Below are positions 48,122 to 56,064 of a stretch of 64,000 nt of DNA, piece after piece (the first letter of the stretch is position 1; each line of letters begins with the position of its first letter). The stretch lies in the NCBI GenBank assembly GCA_003574785.1, contig QORU01000006.1, positions 1 to 64,000 of the forward strand. Direction: 5' to 3'. The DNA comes from Taklimakanibacter deserti. Lineage in GTDB: Bacteria; Pseudomonadota; Alphaproteobacteria; Rhizobiales; Aestuariivirgaceae. Position numbers and translations under genes: made by a program. A model generated the notes under the pieces. It made no database searches. It was not told the origin of the DNA and saw nothing but the letters and a program-made list of their open reading frames with translations.

Positions 48122-50005
48122 GTGGCTGGGGACCGGAGCCGCAAGATACTTGTCGCCGATCTTCTCTGCGGCGCTGGCGGGTCATCGACTGGATGCGCAC
48201 GTGCGCTCGCCGAACTCGGCCTGAAAATGGAACTGGTTTGCGTCAATCACTGGGGCGTGGCGATCGAGACGCACAAGAAGAACCACCCCGAGGCGCGCCA
48301 CTATTGCCAGGACATCGCATCGGTCCGCCCCCACATCATCGTGCCAGAGGGCTATCTCGACCTCCTGATGGCCTCGCCGACATGCACGCATCACAGCGTT
48401 GCGCGTGGCGGCAAGCCGACCAGCGACCAGCAGCGATCTGACCCCTGGCACATCATCACATGGCTGACCGAATTGCGCGTCAAGCGCATGATCATCGAGA
48501 ACGTCTGGGAATTCATCGGCTGGGGCCCGGTCGATCCACGGACTGGCAAGCCGATCAAGAGCCGGAAGGGCGAATACTTCAACGCCTGGATCGATACGAT
48601 CCGTCGGCTGGGCTTTGTCCCAGAGTGGCGGAAACTGAACGCTGCCGACTTCGGCGACGCTACTACCCGGCAGCGCTTCATCCTGATGGCCCGAAGCGAC
48701 AATCGGACGGTGTCCTGGCCGGTGCCGACGCACCGCAAGCGCGAGGACGGCAAGCTCGAGCTCTTCCCCGGCATGAAGCACTGGAAGCCGGCGCGCGAGA
48801 TAATCGACTGGGACATCAAGGGCCGATCCATCTTCAATCGCAAGAAGCCACTCGCCCCGAAGACGCTGGCGCGCATTTATGCCGGCGCCGTGAAATTCCA
48901 GTGGCCGGAGCCGTTCCTTGTCATTCTCCGCAACCACATGGACGGCAAGAGCCTCGATGGCCCGCTGCCGGCGATAGCCGCGGAGGGAAATCATATAGCT
49001 TTGGCCCGGCCCTTCATCCTTGGCCGCAATGGTGCGGAAGGCGGCGAGGCTTCGCGGCGTGCGCGATCGGTGGATGATCCGACGCCAACCAGCACCAATC
49101 GCGGTGCCGGCTATGTCGTCGAGCCCTTCGTTATGGCGGTAGGCAGCACTGGTGCGCCTCGATCTACAAAGGAGCCGCTGCCAACCGCGACCACTGGCGG
49201 GGCTGGCTCCGAGGATCCAGGCTGCGCGCGCCCGATGCTGCTTGAGCCTATGATTGTCACCGTCGCCCACGGCAACGAGGAGGGCGACAAGACGGCAGAC
49301 AGCCGCCGCTCTCATAGCATCGAGCAGCCCATGGGAGCGTTCCATGGCGAGGGCGTGGCGCACGCGCTTGTGGAGCCTTTCGTGCTTTCGCGCCACGCCG
49401 GCGGCGCGCCACGTTCGACCCAGGAGCCGACGCCGGCACAAGTGGCGAAGCACTCACATGTGCTGATCTCGCCCTATTACGGGTCCGGATCGGGGGAGAC
49501 CTGCAACACCGCTGAAGAGCCTCTTCCGTCCCCGACCGGCAAGAACCGCTTTGGCATGATCGTTCCCGTCACTCATACCCAGGGCGGCAATGGCGCTCGC
49601 GACGTTGAAACGCCCTTGCCGGTTATCACCACCGCAAAGGGCGGCGAGTTGGCCTTCATCACCGCGCAATTCGGCGAGCGCGAGGGTCAGGCGCCCCGCG
49701 TCCATGACATCGAGCAGCCAGCCCCGACGCCTTGCGCGCAGGGTCATATCAACCTGGTCGAGGCGACCGAAGGCTACGACATCCTCTTCCGCATGCTCGA
49801 GCCGCATGAGCTCGCGGCAGCCATGGGCTTCAACAGCGACGAAGCTGCTTATGAGTTCGCCGGCACCAAGACTGAGAAGATCAAGCAGATCGGCAACGCG
49901 GTCTCCGTCGCGAAGATGAAGGCCTGCGTCTCGGCAATCATGGCCGATGCAGCTCCGAAAACTGCCAGCCTTGACGCTGCCGCTCGCCAGACGGTGGCCG
50001 CATGA
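48122..50005 (+). CDS. Phage C5-cytosine DNA methyltransferase with repeated target-recognition region
   Basis: 627 residues from GTG 48122 (GGGAGG upstream). Motif I 'VADLLCGAGGSSTGCARALA', motif IV 'LMASPTCTHHSVARGGKP' (the SPxC variant; Cys is the nucleophile), motif VI 'MIIENVWEFIGWGP', motif VIII 'TTRQRFILMARS' and a C-terminal motif X 'KIKQIGNAVSVAKMKA'. Between VIII and X (about 265-545) lies a series of related units of 40-50 residues with 'D-P-x-P-T', 'G..YVVEPFV' and 'APRSTxEPxP' themes. The large repeated region probably sets target specificity. It protects phage DNA from restriction or alters host gene expression. Confidence 0.85.
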   Translation: MAGDRSRKILVADLLCGAGGSSTGCARALAELGLKMELVCVNHWGVAIETHKKNHPEARHYCQDIASVRPHIIVPEGYLDLLMASPTCTHHSVARGGKPTSDQQRSDPWHIITWLTELRVKRMIIENVWEFIGWGPVDPRTGKPIKSRKGEYFNAWIDTIRRLGFVPEWRKLNAADFGDATTRQRFILMARSDNRTVSWPVPTHRKREDGKLELFPGMKHWKPAREIIDWDIKGRSIFNRKKPLAPKTLARIYAGAVKFQWPEPFLVILRNHMDGKSLDGPLPAIAAEGNHIALARPFILGRNGAEGGEASRRARSVDDPTPTSTNRGAGYVVEPFVMAVGSTGAPRSTKEPLPTATTGGAGSEDPGCARPMLLEPMIVTVAHGNEEGDKTADSRRSHSIEQPMGAFHGEGVAHALVEPFVLSRHAGGAPRSTQEPTPAQVAKHSHVLISPYYGSGSGETCNTAEEPLPSPTGKNRFGMIVPVTHTQGGNGARDVETPLPVITTAKGGELAFITAQFGEREGQAPRVHDIEQPAPTPCAQGHINLVEATEGYDILFRMLEPHELAAAMGFNSDEAAYEFAGTKTEKIKQIGNAVSVAKMKACVSAIMADAAPKTASLDAAARQTVAA

Positions 50006-50250
50006 CCCCCCGCGCCCCGCTCACCGTCCGCGCCGCCCGCCTGCTCGCCGCCTGCGACATCCTTTTCCCGCCAGCGCGGGAATTTTCCGGAGTGCCGAAC
50101 CAAGGAGGAAACCATGAAGTAGCTACGGACCCTCAACTGATTGTTACCCATCTCTCGAAGCCATCCGGGGCTGATGCCGGAAGCGCCGTGCGAGCCGGCG
50201 CGCAGGTTTTCAGCGACGCCGTCGCATTCGACTCGCGGAGGAGCGCATGA
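50002..50250 (+). CDS. Small phage hypothetical protein
   Basis: 82 residues, overlapping both neighbours by ATGA. 'LTVRAARLLAACDILFPPAR' is followed by low-similarity sequence. Support comes only from the coupling chain. Confidence 0.4.
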   Translation: MTPRAPLTVRAARLLAACDILFPPAREFSGVPNQGGNHEVATDPQLIVTHLSKPSGADAGSAVRAGAQVFSDAVAFDSRRSA

Positions 50251-50513
50251 CGTTTCGTGTGGGCATGGAAGTGGTCTGCATCAAAGACAAATGGAACACG
50301 GTCGCAGAGGGCCATCCGAAGAAGGGTGATGTCGCCACGGTGACCGGAATTTACCCGCACACGAACGGCCTGATCAAATGCGACCACATCAGCTTGGCGG
50401 AATTCCCTGCCAAGTACGCGATTGTGTTCTTCCGCCCCGTCGTCCGCACCGACATCAGCATCTTCACCGCCATGCTCGACAAGGCGCCGAAGAGGGAGGT
50501 TGTCGATGCCTAA
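50247..50513 (+). CDS. Small SH3-like phage protein
   Basis: 88 residues. 'MTFRVGMEVVCIKDKWNTVA', 'GDVATVTGIYPHTNG' and 'VFFRPVVRTDISIFTAMLDK' match a small protein common in rhizobial phages, likely an SH3-like barrel with a C-terminal conserved 'DISIFTAML'. Function unknown. Confidence 0.65.
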   Translation: MTFRVGMEVVCIKDKWNTVAEGHPKKGDVATVTGIYPHTNGLIKCDHISLAEFPAKYAIVFFRPVVRTDISIFTAMLDKAPKREVVDA

Positions 50514-50787
50514 AGACACTCTCACCATCAGCGAGCTTGAGGGCCTTAAACTGACGCTCCAGAGCACACGCGACCTGGTCATCATGTGCCTCGCTTACAA
50601 GGAACTCGACCTGACCGGCTCGCCGCATGTCGTCCTGACGGCGCTCCAAGAAATGGCTGCAGACCTCGGCCTCGAGCTCGTCAAGCGCCATCCGACCGAC
50701 GCTCTACTCGATCAGATGACCGGCAAGACGACCGCCGCCGACCTCGTCCAGCCGCCCGACTTCCCGAACGGCGTGGTGAACAGATGA
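50506..50787 (+). CDS. Small helical phage protein
   Basis: 93 residues, 'ISELEGLKLTLQSTRDLVIM' and 'LQEMAADLGLELVKRHPTDA'. Starts 8 bp inside the preceding gene and ends with ATGA. Not recognised. Confidence 0.55.
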   Translation: MPKDTLTISELEGLKLTLQSTRDLVIMCLAYKELDLTGSPHVVLTALQEMAADLGLELVKRHPTDALLDQMTGKTTAADLVQPPDFPNGVVNR

Positions 50788-51053
50788 GAGACTACACCCA
50801 CACCCGCACGTCCTTCGACCGCATCTGCGATCACGTCGAGACGGCAATCATCGGCCGCCGCAAAGAACATCAGCCTTATGGCGTCTTCGAGGACAGAGGC
50901 GAGTGGTTCGCCGCACCGCTTTGGTGGATTCAGGAGCGCGGATATCGGGTCGCGCGGGTGTGGAGGGCCGCGCGGCAATACAAGACGCATGAAGGCGGCA
51001 ACTTCGGCTACGACCTCATGTCCAAAACTCCGCGAGCGCAGTTTTCGAGATGA
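50784..51053 (+). CDS. Small phage hypothetical protein
   Basis: 89 residues with aromatic-rich 'EWFAAPLWWIQERGYRVARV'. ATGA overlap at both ends. Not recognised. Confidence 0.5.
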   Translation: MRDYTHTRTSFDRICDHVETAIIGRRKEHQPYGVFEDRGEWFAAPLWWIQERGYRVARVWRAARQYKTHEGGNFGYDLMSKTPRAQFSR

Positions 51054-51328
51054 CCCGCCTCGCCCTCATCCTCGCCCTGGCCCTCATCGCGACGCCCGTC
51101 CTCGCTGAGGAAATTGAAGGCGTGAATTGGCTTCGAGTTTCCATATCCGTCAGCGGCGGCATGGGAAAACACAGCAGCGCCAGCGGCTCCGTCTATGGCG
51201 GCGCCTTCAAAACAAAAGCGGAGTGCGAAAAGCCAAGTTGGCCGGAGGAGTACGTCTGCCTGCCGATTCCGGCGCTGCCTGATATCTATTGGACTGACGC
51301 AGCTATCAACACTGGAGTCTCCCCATGA
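51050..51328 (+). CDS. Small exported phage protein
   Basis: 92 residues with a good signal peptide ('LALILALALIATPVLA-EE') and two Cys in the exported part ('KAECEKPSWPEEYVCLPIPA'). Periplasmic location is predicted. Early exported proteins can block superinfection; no direct support. Confidence 0.55.
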   Translation: MTRLALILALALIATPVLAEEIEGVNWLRVSISVSGGMGKHSSASGSVYGGAFKTKAECEKPSWPEEYVCLPIPALPDIYWTDAAINTGVSP

Positions 51329-51552
51329 AATGGGTTCTAATCCTACTCGCCGTTGGCGGGACCGCCGGCCCCGGCGTTCAGGCGGGCTTCTCGGTCGGCG
51401 AATATCCGACGCAGGACCAATGCCGGGCGGTTGCGAAACTGGCCATCAATGACGGATTCAAGCCGTATTGCTACCCGGTCGGCGATGTCTCGGCGCTGAT
51501 GAAGAAGCCGGACGCGGCGGGGCCGAAGCCTGAGAAGAAGGCGAAGCCGTGA
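51325..51552 (+). CDS. Small exported phage protein with Lys-rich tail
   Basis: 75 residues, signal peptide ('KWVLILLAVGGTAGPGVQA-GF'), two Cys ('DQCRAVAKLAINDGFKPYCY') and a Lys/Pro tail. Similar in plan to the preceding gene, with which it overlaps by 4 bp. Confidence 0.55.
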   Translation: MKWVLILLAVGGTAGPGVQAGFSVGEYPTQDQCRAVAKLAINDGFKPYCYPVGDVSALMKKPDAAGPKPEKKAKP

Positions 51553-51722
51553 GCAAGCAGCGACCGACAATCACCACGCAACTCGAGAAGCGACCGGGCG
51601 AGAGCGACAAGGATCATGAGCGTCGCGTCGCCGCATTCATCAGGGGCGACGACGTTCGGGTCAAGACCGATCTCAAGGACTGGAAGTCTTGCGACTTCAC
51701 TCTCGCACCGGAGAAATCATGA
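51549..51722 (+). CDS. Small basic phage protein
   Basis: 57 residues from a GTG that overlaps the previous stop (GTGA). 'PTITTQLEKRPGESDKDHER' is followed by 'RVAAFIRGDDVRVKTDLKDW'. Ends in ATGA overlap with the next gene, which supports its reality. Unknown function. Confidence 0.5.
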   Translation: MSKQRPTITTQLEKRPGESDKDHERRVAAFIRGDDVRVKTDLKDWKSCDFTLAPEKS

Positions 51723-52123
51723 TCCGCGCCCCGATCCCCGTCGACGTCGCTCTGGCTTGGTGGCGCGAAGCCCTGGCCCAGCCCGCCTATGAGCGCGTCG
51801 CCATCCCGGACGAGCCGCATCCCGGCTTCTTCCAGCGCAAGCTCGTCAAGGGCGGCCCGTTCGTGCCGGCGCGGATCTGGCTTGAGCAGGACGTCGGCGA
51901 GGACGGCGAGCTTCTCGGCGCCGAGCTGCGCTGCGAGGTCAACGGCGAGCCCGCCGATCCCTTCGAAGCCTGGTCCTATCTCTGCGGCCGGCCCATCACG
52001 GAGGAATATTTCAACTACCTCACGGCGCGGAATCGGTGGGCGGCTTGGCACGCCCCGCACGAAGCCGCGGCGAATCCGAGACAGCCCATCGACTGGAACC
52101 GACTGCCAGCACCTACTTTCTAG
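51719..52123 (+). CDS. Phage hypothetical protein (conserved in rhizobial phages)
   Basis: 134 residues. 'HPGFFQRKLVKGGPFVPARI', 'WLEQDVGEDGELLGAELRCE' and 'PADPFEAWSYLCGRPITEEY' form a pattern that I recognise from rhizobial phage early regions; no function is known. Starts ATG 51719 overlapping the previous gene. Confidence 0.65.
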   Translation: MIRAPIPVDVALAWWREALAQPAYERVAIPDEPHPGFFQRKLVKGGPFVPARIWLEQDVGEDGELLGAELRCEVNGEPADPFEAWSYLCGRPITEEYFNYLTARNRWAAWHAPHEAAANPRQPIDWNRLPAPTF

Positions 52124-52137
52124 GAGGAAAAATCGAC

Positions 52138-53286
52138 ATGGACACTTCGACGACTATCGGCCTCGGCCACAATCAGGGTCCACAGACCATCGCTGACGAC
52201 CTGGCCGACCGCTTCAAGCCCCTGCTCGACCGCTATGCCGAACTGACCGAGTCCGGCGCGGCCTTGCCGGAAACCATCGACGACGACGAGACGCACGGCA
52301 AGGTGATGGAGCTCGTCAAGTCGATGCGCGCCCTGAAGAAGTCGCTCGAGGACACGATGGACGCCGAGCGCGCGCCCTTCAAGCAGAAGGTCGAGGCGAT
52401 CTCGGGCTGGTTCAAGTCCCGCATCGATCCGCTGGTCAAGCTCAAGGACGACCTGACGGCCAGGCACAAGGACTATTCCGACCGCAAGGCCGCTGCGGAA
52501 AAGCAGCGGCTCGAGGAAGAGGCAGAGAAGAAGCGCGCGGCCGAGCGTGAGGCCTTGAGGCTGGCCCAGGAAGCGCAAGCCGCTGCGGCTGCTTCCGACC
52601 AGGCCGCCGAGACGGCGCGCATCCTCGCCGACGAGGCGAAGTCGCAGCGCGAGGCGGCGACGACCGACCTTGAGGTCGCCACTGCCGACCACGCCGACGC
52701 CCGCGCCAAGGCCGGCGCGCTTTGGGCAAAGCTGCTTGAGATCGATGCCGACGTTGCGAAGCGCCGCAAGGCGGGCGAGACGTTTACGCCCGAGCAGATC
52801 GCCGGCATGAAGGGCGACCTGCCCGACCAGTATAAGGATGCCCGCGCGCTGGTCGCCGACGCCGATGACAGGGTCAAGGAAGCCCGCGCCATCGCCGCCG
52901 AGGCGAAGAAGCGGCAGAAGGACGCCGACCGCAAGGCCGAGGAGGAGAAGCGCGCCGCCGCCCAGGCGAACCGTCAGGTGCAGTCGCATCTCGGCGACGC
53001 CGTTCGCCTCGACAAGGCCGCGACGAAGTTCGAGAACCGCGCCGCCGGGCCCGACGCGGACTTGGCGCGCGCCAGGAGCGAGCACGGCGCCGTCGGCACG
53101 GTCACCCGGCAATGGAAGAGCGAGGTCGTCGACCGCGACAAGCTCGACAAGTATGCGCTGTGGCCGTTCATCCACGGCGACGCTATCTCGGCCGCCTTGT
53201 GGAAGTGGATGCAGACCCAGCCGCCTGAAAAGCGTGTCATGCCCGGCGCCAGGATGACCGAGGAAACCATCGGAACCGTTCGCTAA
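52138..53286 (+). CDS. Long coiled-coil phage protein upstream of recT
   Basis: 382 residues from ATG 52138 (TAGGAGGAAAAATCGAC upstream). 'TTIGLGHNQGPQTIADDLAD' opens the protein, then residues about 90-310 are Ala/Glu/Lys/Arg coiled coil ('AEKQRLEEEAEKKRAAEREA'). The compact C-terminus 'WKSEVVDRDKLDKYALWPFI' and 'RVMPGARMTEETIGTVR' matches a domain often encoded beside phage recombinases. It may bridge or organise the RecT system. Confidence 0.65.
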   Translation: MDTSTTIGLGHNQGPQTIADDLADRFKPLLDRYAELTESGAALPETIDDDETHGKVMELVKSMRALKKSLEDTMDAERAPFKQKVEAISGWFKSRIDPLVKLKDDLTARHKDYSDRKAAAEKQRLEEEAEKKRAAEREALRLAQEAQAAAAASDQAAETARILADEAKSQREAATTDLEVATADHADARAKAGALWAKLLEIDADVAKRRKAGETFTPEQIAGMKGDLPDQYKDARALVADADDRVKEARAIAAEAKKRQKDADRKAEEEKRAAAQANRQVQSHLGDAVRLDKAATKFENRAAGPDADLARARSEHGAVGTVTRQWKSEVVDRDKLDKYALWPFIHGDAISAALWKWMQTQPPEKRVMPGARMTEETIGTVR

Positions 53287-53298
53287 CAGGAGAACACA

Positions 53299-54237
53299 AT
53301 GGACGTCCCAGCAATCCCGCAAACCGAGGGCTACCGCCTGCCGACCGACGGCATGGCGCCGGGCCTCGCCATCATGTTCGACGACCGGCTCTATCAGCGC
53401 TGCCGCGATATGGCGCTCGACATGAGCAAGGCCGACGGCTTCACCCCGCCGCATCTTGTCGGCAAGCCCTATGCCTGCTTCGCCGTGCTGACCAGGGCGA
53501 TCACGTGGAAGCTCGACCCCCTGGCGGTGGCGCAATCGACCTACCAGACGCCGGGCGGTCGCATCGGTTACGAGGGCAAGCTGGTTCAGGCCATCCTCGA
53601 GAATTCCGGCAAGTTCGAGGGACCGATCAAGTTCGAGCATATCGGCGACTGGGCAAAGATTCGCGGCAAGTGGAAGAAGGCCAAGAGCGAGAAGGGCCGC
53701 GATATTCCCATTCAGGGTTGGACCGAGGAGGAAGAGAACGGTCTCGGCGTCATCGTCCGCGGCAAGGTCAAGGGCGAGCAGGAGCCGCGCGAGTTCACGA
53801 TGTGGCTTCGCGAATGCTTCCCCCGCAACTCGACGCTCTGGCCGCTGCGCCCGGAACAGCAGATTTGTTACACCGCCGTCCGCGCCTTCGCGAACATCGC
53901 CGCCGCCGGGCTGCTCATGGGCGTGCCGTTCGATACCGACCCCGAACAGGGAACGATGATCGACATCACGCCGGCGCGGCCGAAGCCAGCCGACTTCAAG
54001 GAACCTGACAGGCCCGCCGCTGAGACGCAGCAGGAAGACGATCAGCCGGCCGAGGAACAAGAGACGGCCGAATTCGGGTTCAAGGAAGCGCGAGACCTCG
54101 GCATCGCGTATCGCGACCAGAACAAGCCGATGAGCGCGCCGAGCACCCTCGCCGAGCAATGGCACGAAGCCTTCCTCGACGGCTGGCGCTCGCGCGACGA
54201 CGAGATCAACGCGGAGAAGAAGGCGAAGAAGTCATGA
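53299..54237 (+). CDS. recT: RecT-family ssDNA-annealing recombinase
   Basis: 312 residues. 'CRDMALDMSKADGFTPPHLV', 'AVLTRAITWKLDPLAVAQST', 'GGRIGYEGKLVQAILENSGK' and 'LWPLRPEQQICYTAVRAFAN' are RecT/RedBeta-type motifs. The C-terminal third is acidic linker plus 'TLAEQWHEAFLDGWRSRDDE'. It anneals ssDNA during phage recombination. The DHH enzyme follows with an ATGA overlap instead of the usual RecE/YqaJ exonuclease. Confidence 0.85.
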   Translation: MDVPAIPQTEGYRLPTDGMAPGLAIMFDDRLYQRCRDMALDMSKADGFTPPHLVGKPYACFAVLTRAITWKLDPLAVAQSTYQTPGGRIGYEGKLVQAILENSGKFEGPIKFEHIGDWAKIRGKWKKAKSEKGRDIPIQGWTEEEENGLGVIVRGKVKGEQEPREFTMWLRECFPRNSTLWPLRPEQQICYTAVRAFANIAAAGLLMGVPFDTDPEQGTMIDITPARPKPADFKEPDRPAAETQQEDDQPAEEQETAEFGFKEARDLGIAYRDQNKPMSAPSTLAEQWHEAFLDGWRSRDDEINAEKKAKKS

Positions 54238-55109
54238 GGCCGCTCTGCATATATCACGGCGGCTGCGACGACGGGTTCGCTGCAGCTTGGGCAGTTCGCA
54301 ACGCCCTCGGCAACAAGGTCGAATTCTATGCTGGCGTCTACCAGCAGGAGCCGCCCCCGCATGATGCGCGCGACATCATCTTTGTCGACTTCAGCTATAA
54401 GCGACCGGTGCTTGAGGCGATGGCCGACAAGGCGAATTCCATCCTGATCCTCGATCACCATAAGACGGCGGCCGAAGACTTGGCCGACCTGCCCGAGCCG
54501 CCGCCGGCCGCTGTTTGGCTGGAGGCGACCGTGAATGGAACGCTGCACCGCAGCCGCCGGATGGTCGCTCTGTTCGATATGAACCGCAGCGGCGCCGCGC
54601 TGGCCTGGGACTATTTCGTCGGCGGCAAGCGGCCTGGGTTCATCGAGTATGTGCAAGACCGTGACCTGTGGCGCAAGGCGCTGCCGAGCGGTGATGAATT
54701 CACCATCGCGCTGCGCTCCTATCCGCATGATTTCGAGACGTGGGATTGGATGGTCGCTGCAGGCCCTGATGGACTGATCGCCGAGGGCGAGAGCATCCAA
54801 CGCTACTACCGCCTCCGCGTCGAGGAACTGAAGCGCAGCTCCTACAAGGCACATATCGGCGGTGCGACCTGCTTCATCTGCAATGCCCCCTATTTCGCCG
54901 CAAGCGAGGTTGCCGGCGAAATCTGCGGCCGTGACGGGACGCAGTTCGGAGCCAGCTATTTCGAGGTCGAGCGGGGCCGCTTCCAATACTCGTTGCGGTC
55001 TCGCGGCGACTTCGACGTGAGCGCCATTGCCCGGCAATTCGGCGGCGGCGGCCACAAGAATGCAGCCGGCTTCTCTGTTGAAGGGAACCCGGCTCACGTT
55101 CCGATCTGA
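54234..55109 (+). CDS. DHH-family phosphoesterase
   Basis: 291 residues. 'YHGGCDDGFAAAWAVRNALG' (DHH motif I), 'DIIFVDFSYKRPVLEAMADK' and 'SILILDHHKTAAEDLADLPE' are the catalytic DHH motifs; 'IARQFGGGGHKNAAGFSVEG' is the DHHA1 GGGH motif. The family includes RecJ exonuclease and NrnA/oligoRNase. Translational coupling to recT suggests that it acts as the phage's 5'-3' exonuclease or nucleotide scavenger in recombination. Confidence 0.85.
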   Translation: MRPLCIYHGGCDDGFAAAWAVRNALGNKVEFYAGVYQQEPPPHDARDIIFVDFSYKRPVLEAMADKANSILILDHHKTAAEDLADLPEPPPAAVWLEATVNGTLHRSRRMVALFDMNRSGAALAWDYFVGGKRPGFIEYVQDRDLWRKALPSGDEFTIALRSYPHDFETWDWMVAAGPDGLIAEGESIQRYYRLRVEELKRSSYKAHIGGATCFICNAPYFAASEVAGEICGRDGTQFGASYFEVERGRFQYSLRSRGDFDVSAIARQFGGGGHKNAAGFSVEGNPAHVPI

Positions 55110-55181
55110 AGTGCCTCAGTGAGTTCGCGTCCGCGTCGTTAGTTGCGAAATTGCGTCCCACTTCAACAATGGGGACGAGAT

Positions 55182-55379
55182 ATGAAAGGTATAGCGATAT
55201 TGGCGTGCGTCGCGGTCGCATCGTTCGCCGGATATGAGACCTACAGGCAAGGCGATGCCAGCGTCAGGGTGAACAAGATGGCGGTGATAAAGGACCAGTC
55301 GCGGCTTGCGGAGTTCACGTGTCCGGATGGTCAGCAGGTCGTATGGACGAGCGTGCGGGAAATCGGGTGTGAGGGATGA
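55182..55379 (+). CDS. Small membrane-anchored/exported protein
   Basis: 65 residues. 'GIAILACVAVASFAGYETYR' is a signal or anchor; the C-terminus 'LAEFTCPDGQQVVWTSVREI' with two Cys follows. ATGA overlap with the next frame. Unknown. Confidence 0.5.
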   Translation: MKGIAILACVAVASFAGYETYRQGDASVRVNKMAVIKDQSRLAEFTCPDGQQVVWTSVREIGCEG

Positions 55380-55599
55380 AGGTATCACTCGAAAGCACGT
55401 CGCGGATCATCAACTTCAACGGCGTCGAATGCCGCGTCTGGGAGGGCAAGACCGAGCGCGGCGTCGAGTGCTTCGCTCTCATACCGCAGATCGCCCATCG
55501 CAAGGTCGACGACGCGAGTTTTTGCGCGATCTCAAGGAGAACAAGGTGCCGTCAGTCACGGCCGTTGAACTCTTTCCGCTCAGGATGTTCATGCCATGA
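55376..55599 (+). pseudogene. Small conserved phage gene broken by a 1-nt frameshift
   Basis: The N-terminal frame reads 'MKVSLESTSRIINFNGVECR', 'VWEGKTERGVECFALIPQIA', 'HRKVDDA' and then leaves the family pattern. The next frame continues 'EFLRDLKENKVPSVTAVELF' and 'PLRMFMP', and its stop overlaps the following ATG by 4 bp as usual here. Loss of one G near 55518 explains the shift. Either a true mutation or a base-call error. Confidence 0.65.
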
Positions 55600-55817
55600 C
55601 CAACCTCGTCGAAGCCCTCTCCCGCGAGATCGCCCGCGTCACTGAGATCAAGGGGAGGTATGAAAGGCTGCGCGACATGAAGATGCCCGGCGTCAACGTC
55701 GCGCCCGCACTGCTGATGATCACGCGCGATCTCGAAACCGCGCAGCAGGTTATGGGGCGGGGCGATATCGGGGAGATGTGGGAGGCGTTTGTGGCGCTGC
55801 AGGGGTGGCAGGAGTGA
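55596..55817 (+). CDS. Small helical phage protein
   Basis: 73 residues, 'LVEALSREIARVTEIKGRYE' and 'MITRDLETAQQVMGRGDIGE'. Frequent just before Xis/Int in related prophages. Unknown function. Its stop overlaps the GTG of the Xis-like gene. Confidence 0.6.
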   Translation: MTNLVEALSREIARVTEIKGRYERLRDMKMPGVNVAPALLMITRDLETAQQVMGRGDIGEMWEAFVALQGWQE

Positions 55818-56050
55818 CGAAGCATGACCGGCCCCACACGCTGCTGCCCCGCGGCCTGAGCCGGGAAGAAGCTGCGGAATATATTGGCATTTCGCCTTCC
55901 AAGTTTGATGAACTGGTGAAGATCGGCACCATGCCGCCGCCCAAGGAGATCGGCGCTCGCAGGATCTGGGACCGGCATGGACTTGACAGCGCCTTCGATG
56001 ACCTCCCTTCTGTCGCGGAAAAGAACCCCTTTGATGGGGTCAAGGCGTGA
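55814..56050 (+). CDS. Excisionase-like HTH protein (AlpA/Xis type)
   Basis: 78 residues from GTG 55814. 'LLPRGLSREEAAEYIGISPS' then 'KFDELVKIGTMPPPKEIGAR' is the MerR/AlpA-type winged helix of recombination directionality factors. Located directly before int, it should steer excision. Confidence 0.8.
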   Translation: MTKHDRPHTLLPRGLSREEAAEYIGISPSKFDELVKIGTMPPPKEIGARRIWDRHGLDSAFDDLPSVAEKNPFDGVKA

Positions 56051-56064
56051 CAGAGGAGGAAGCC

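Noticed and set aside
48182..49453. A 423-codon open frame antisense to the cytosine methyltransferase
   Set aside because: The + strand frame has all methyltransferase motifs; the antisense frame is compositionally random and has no start context.
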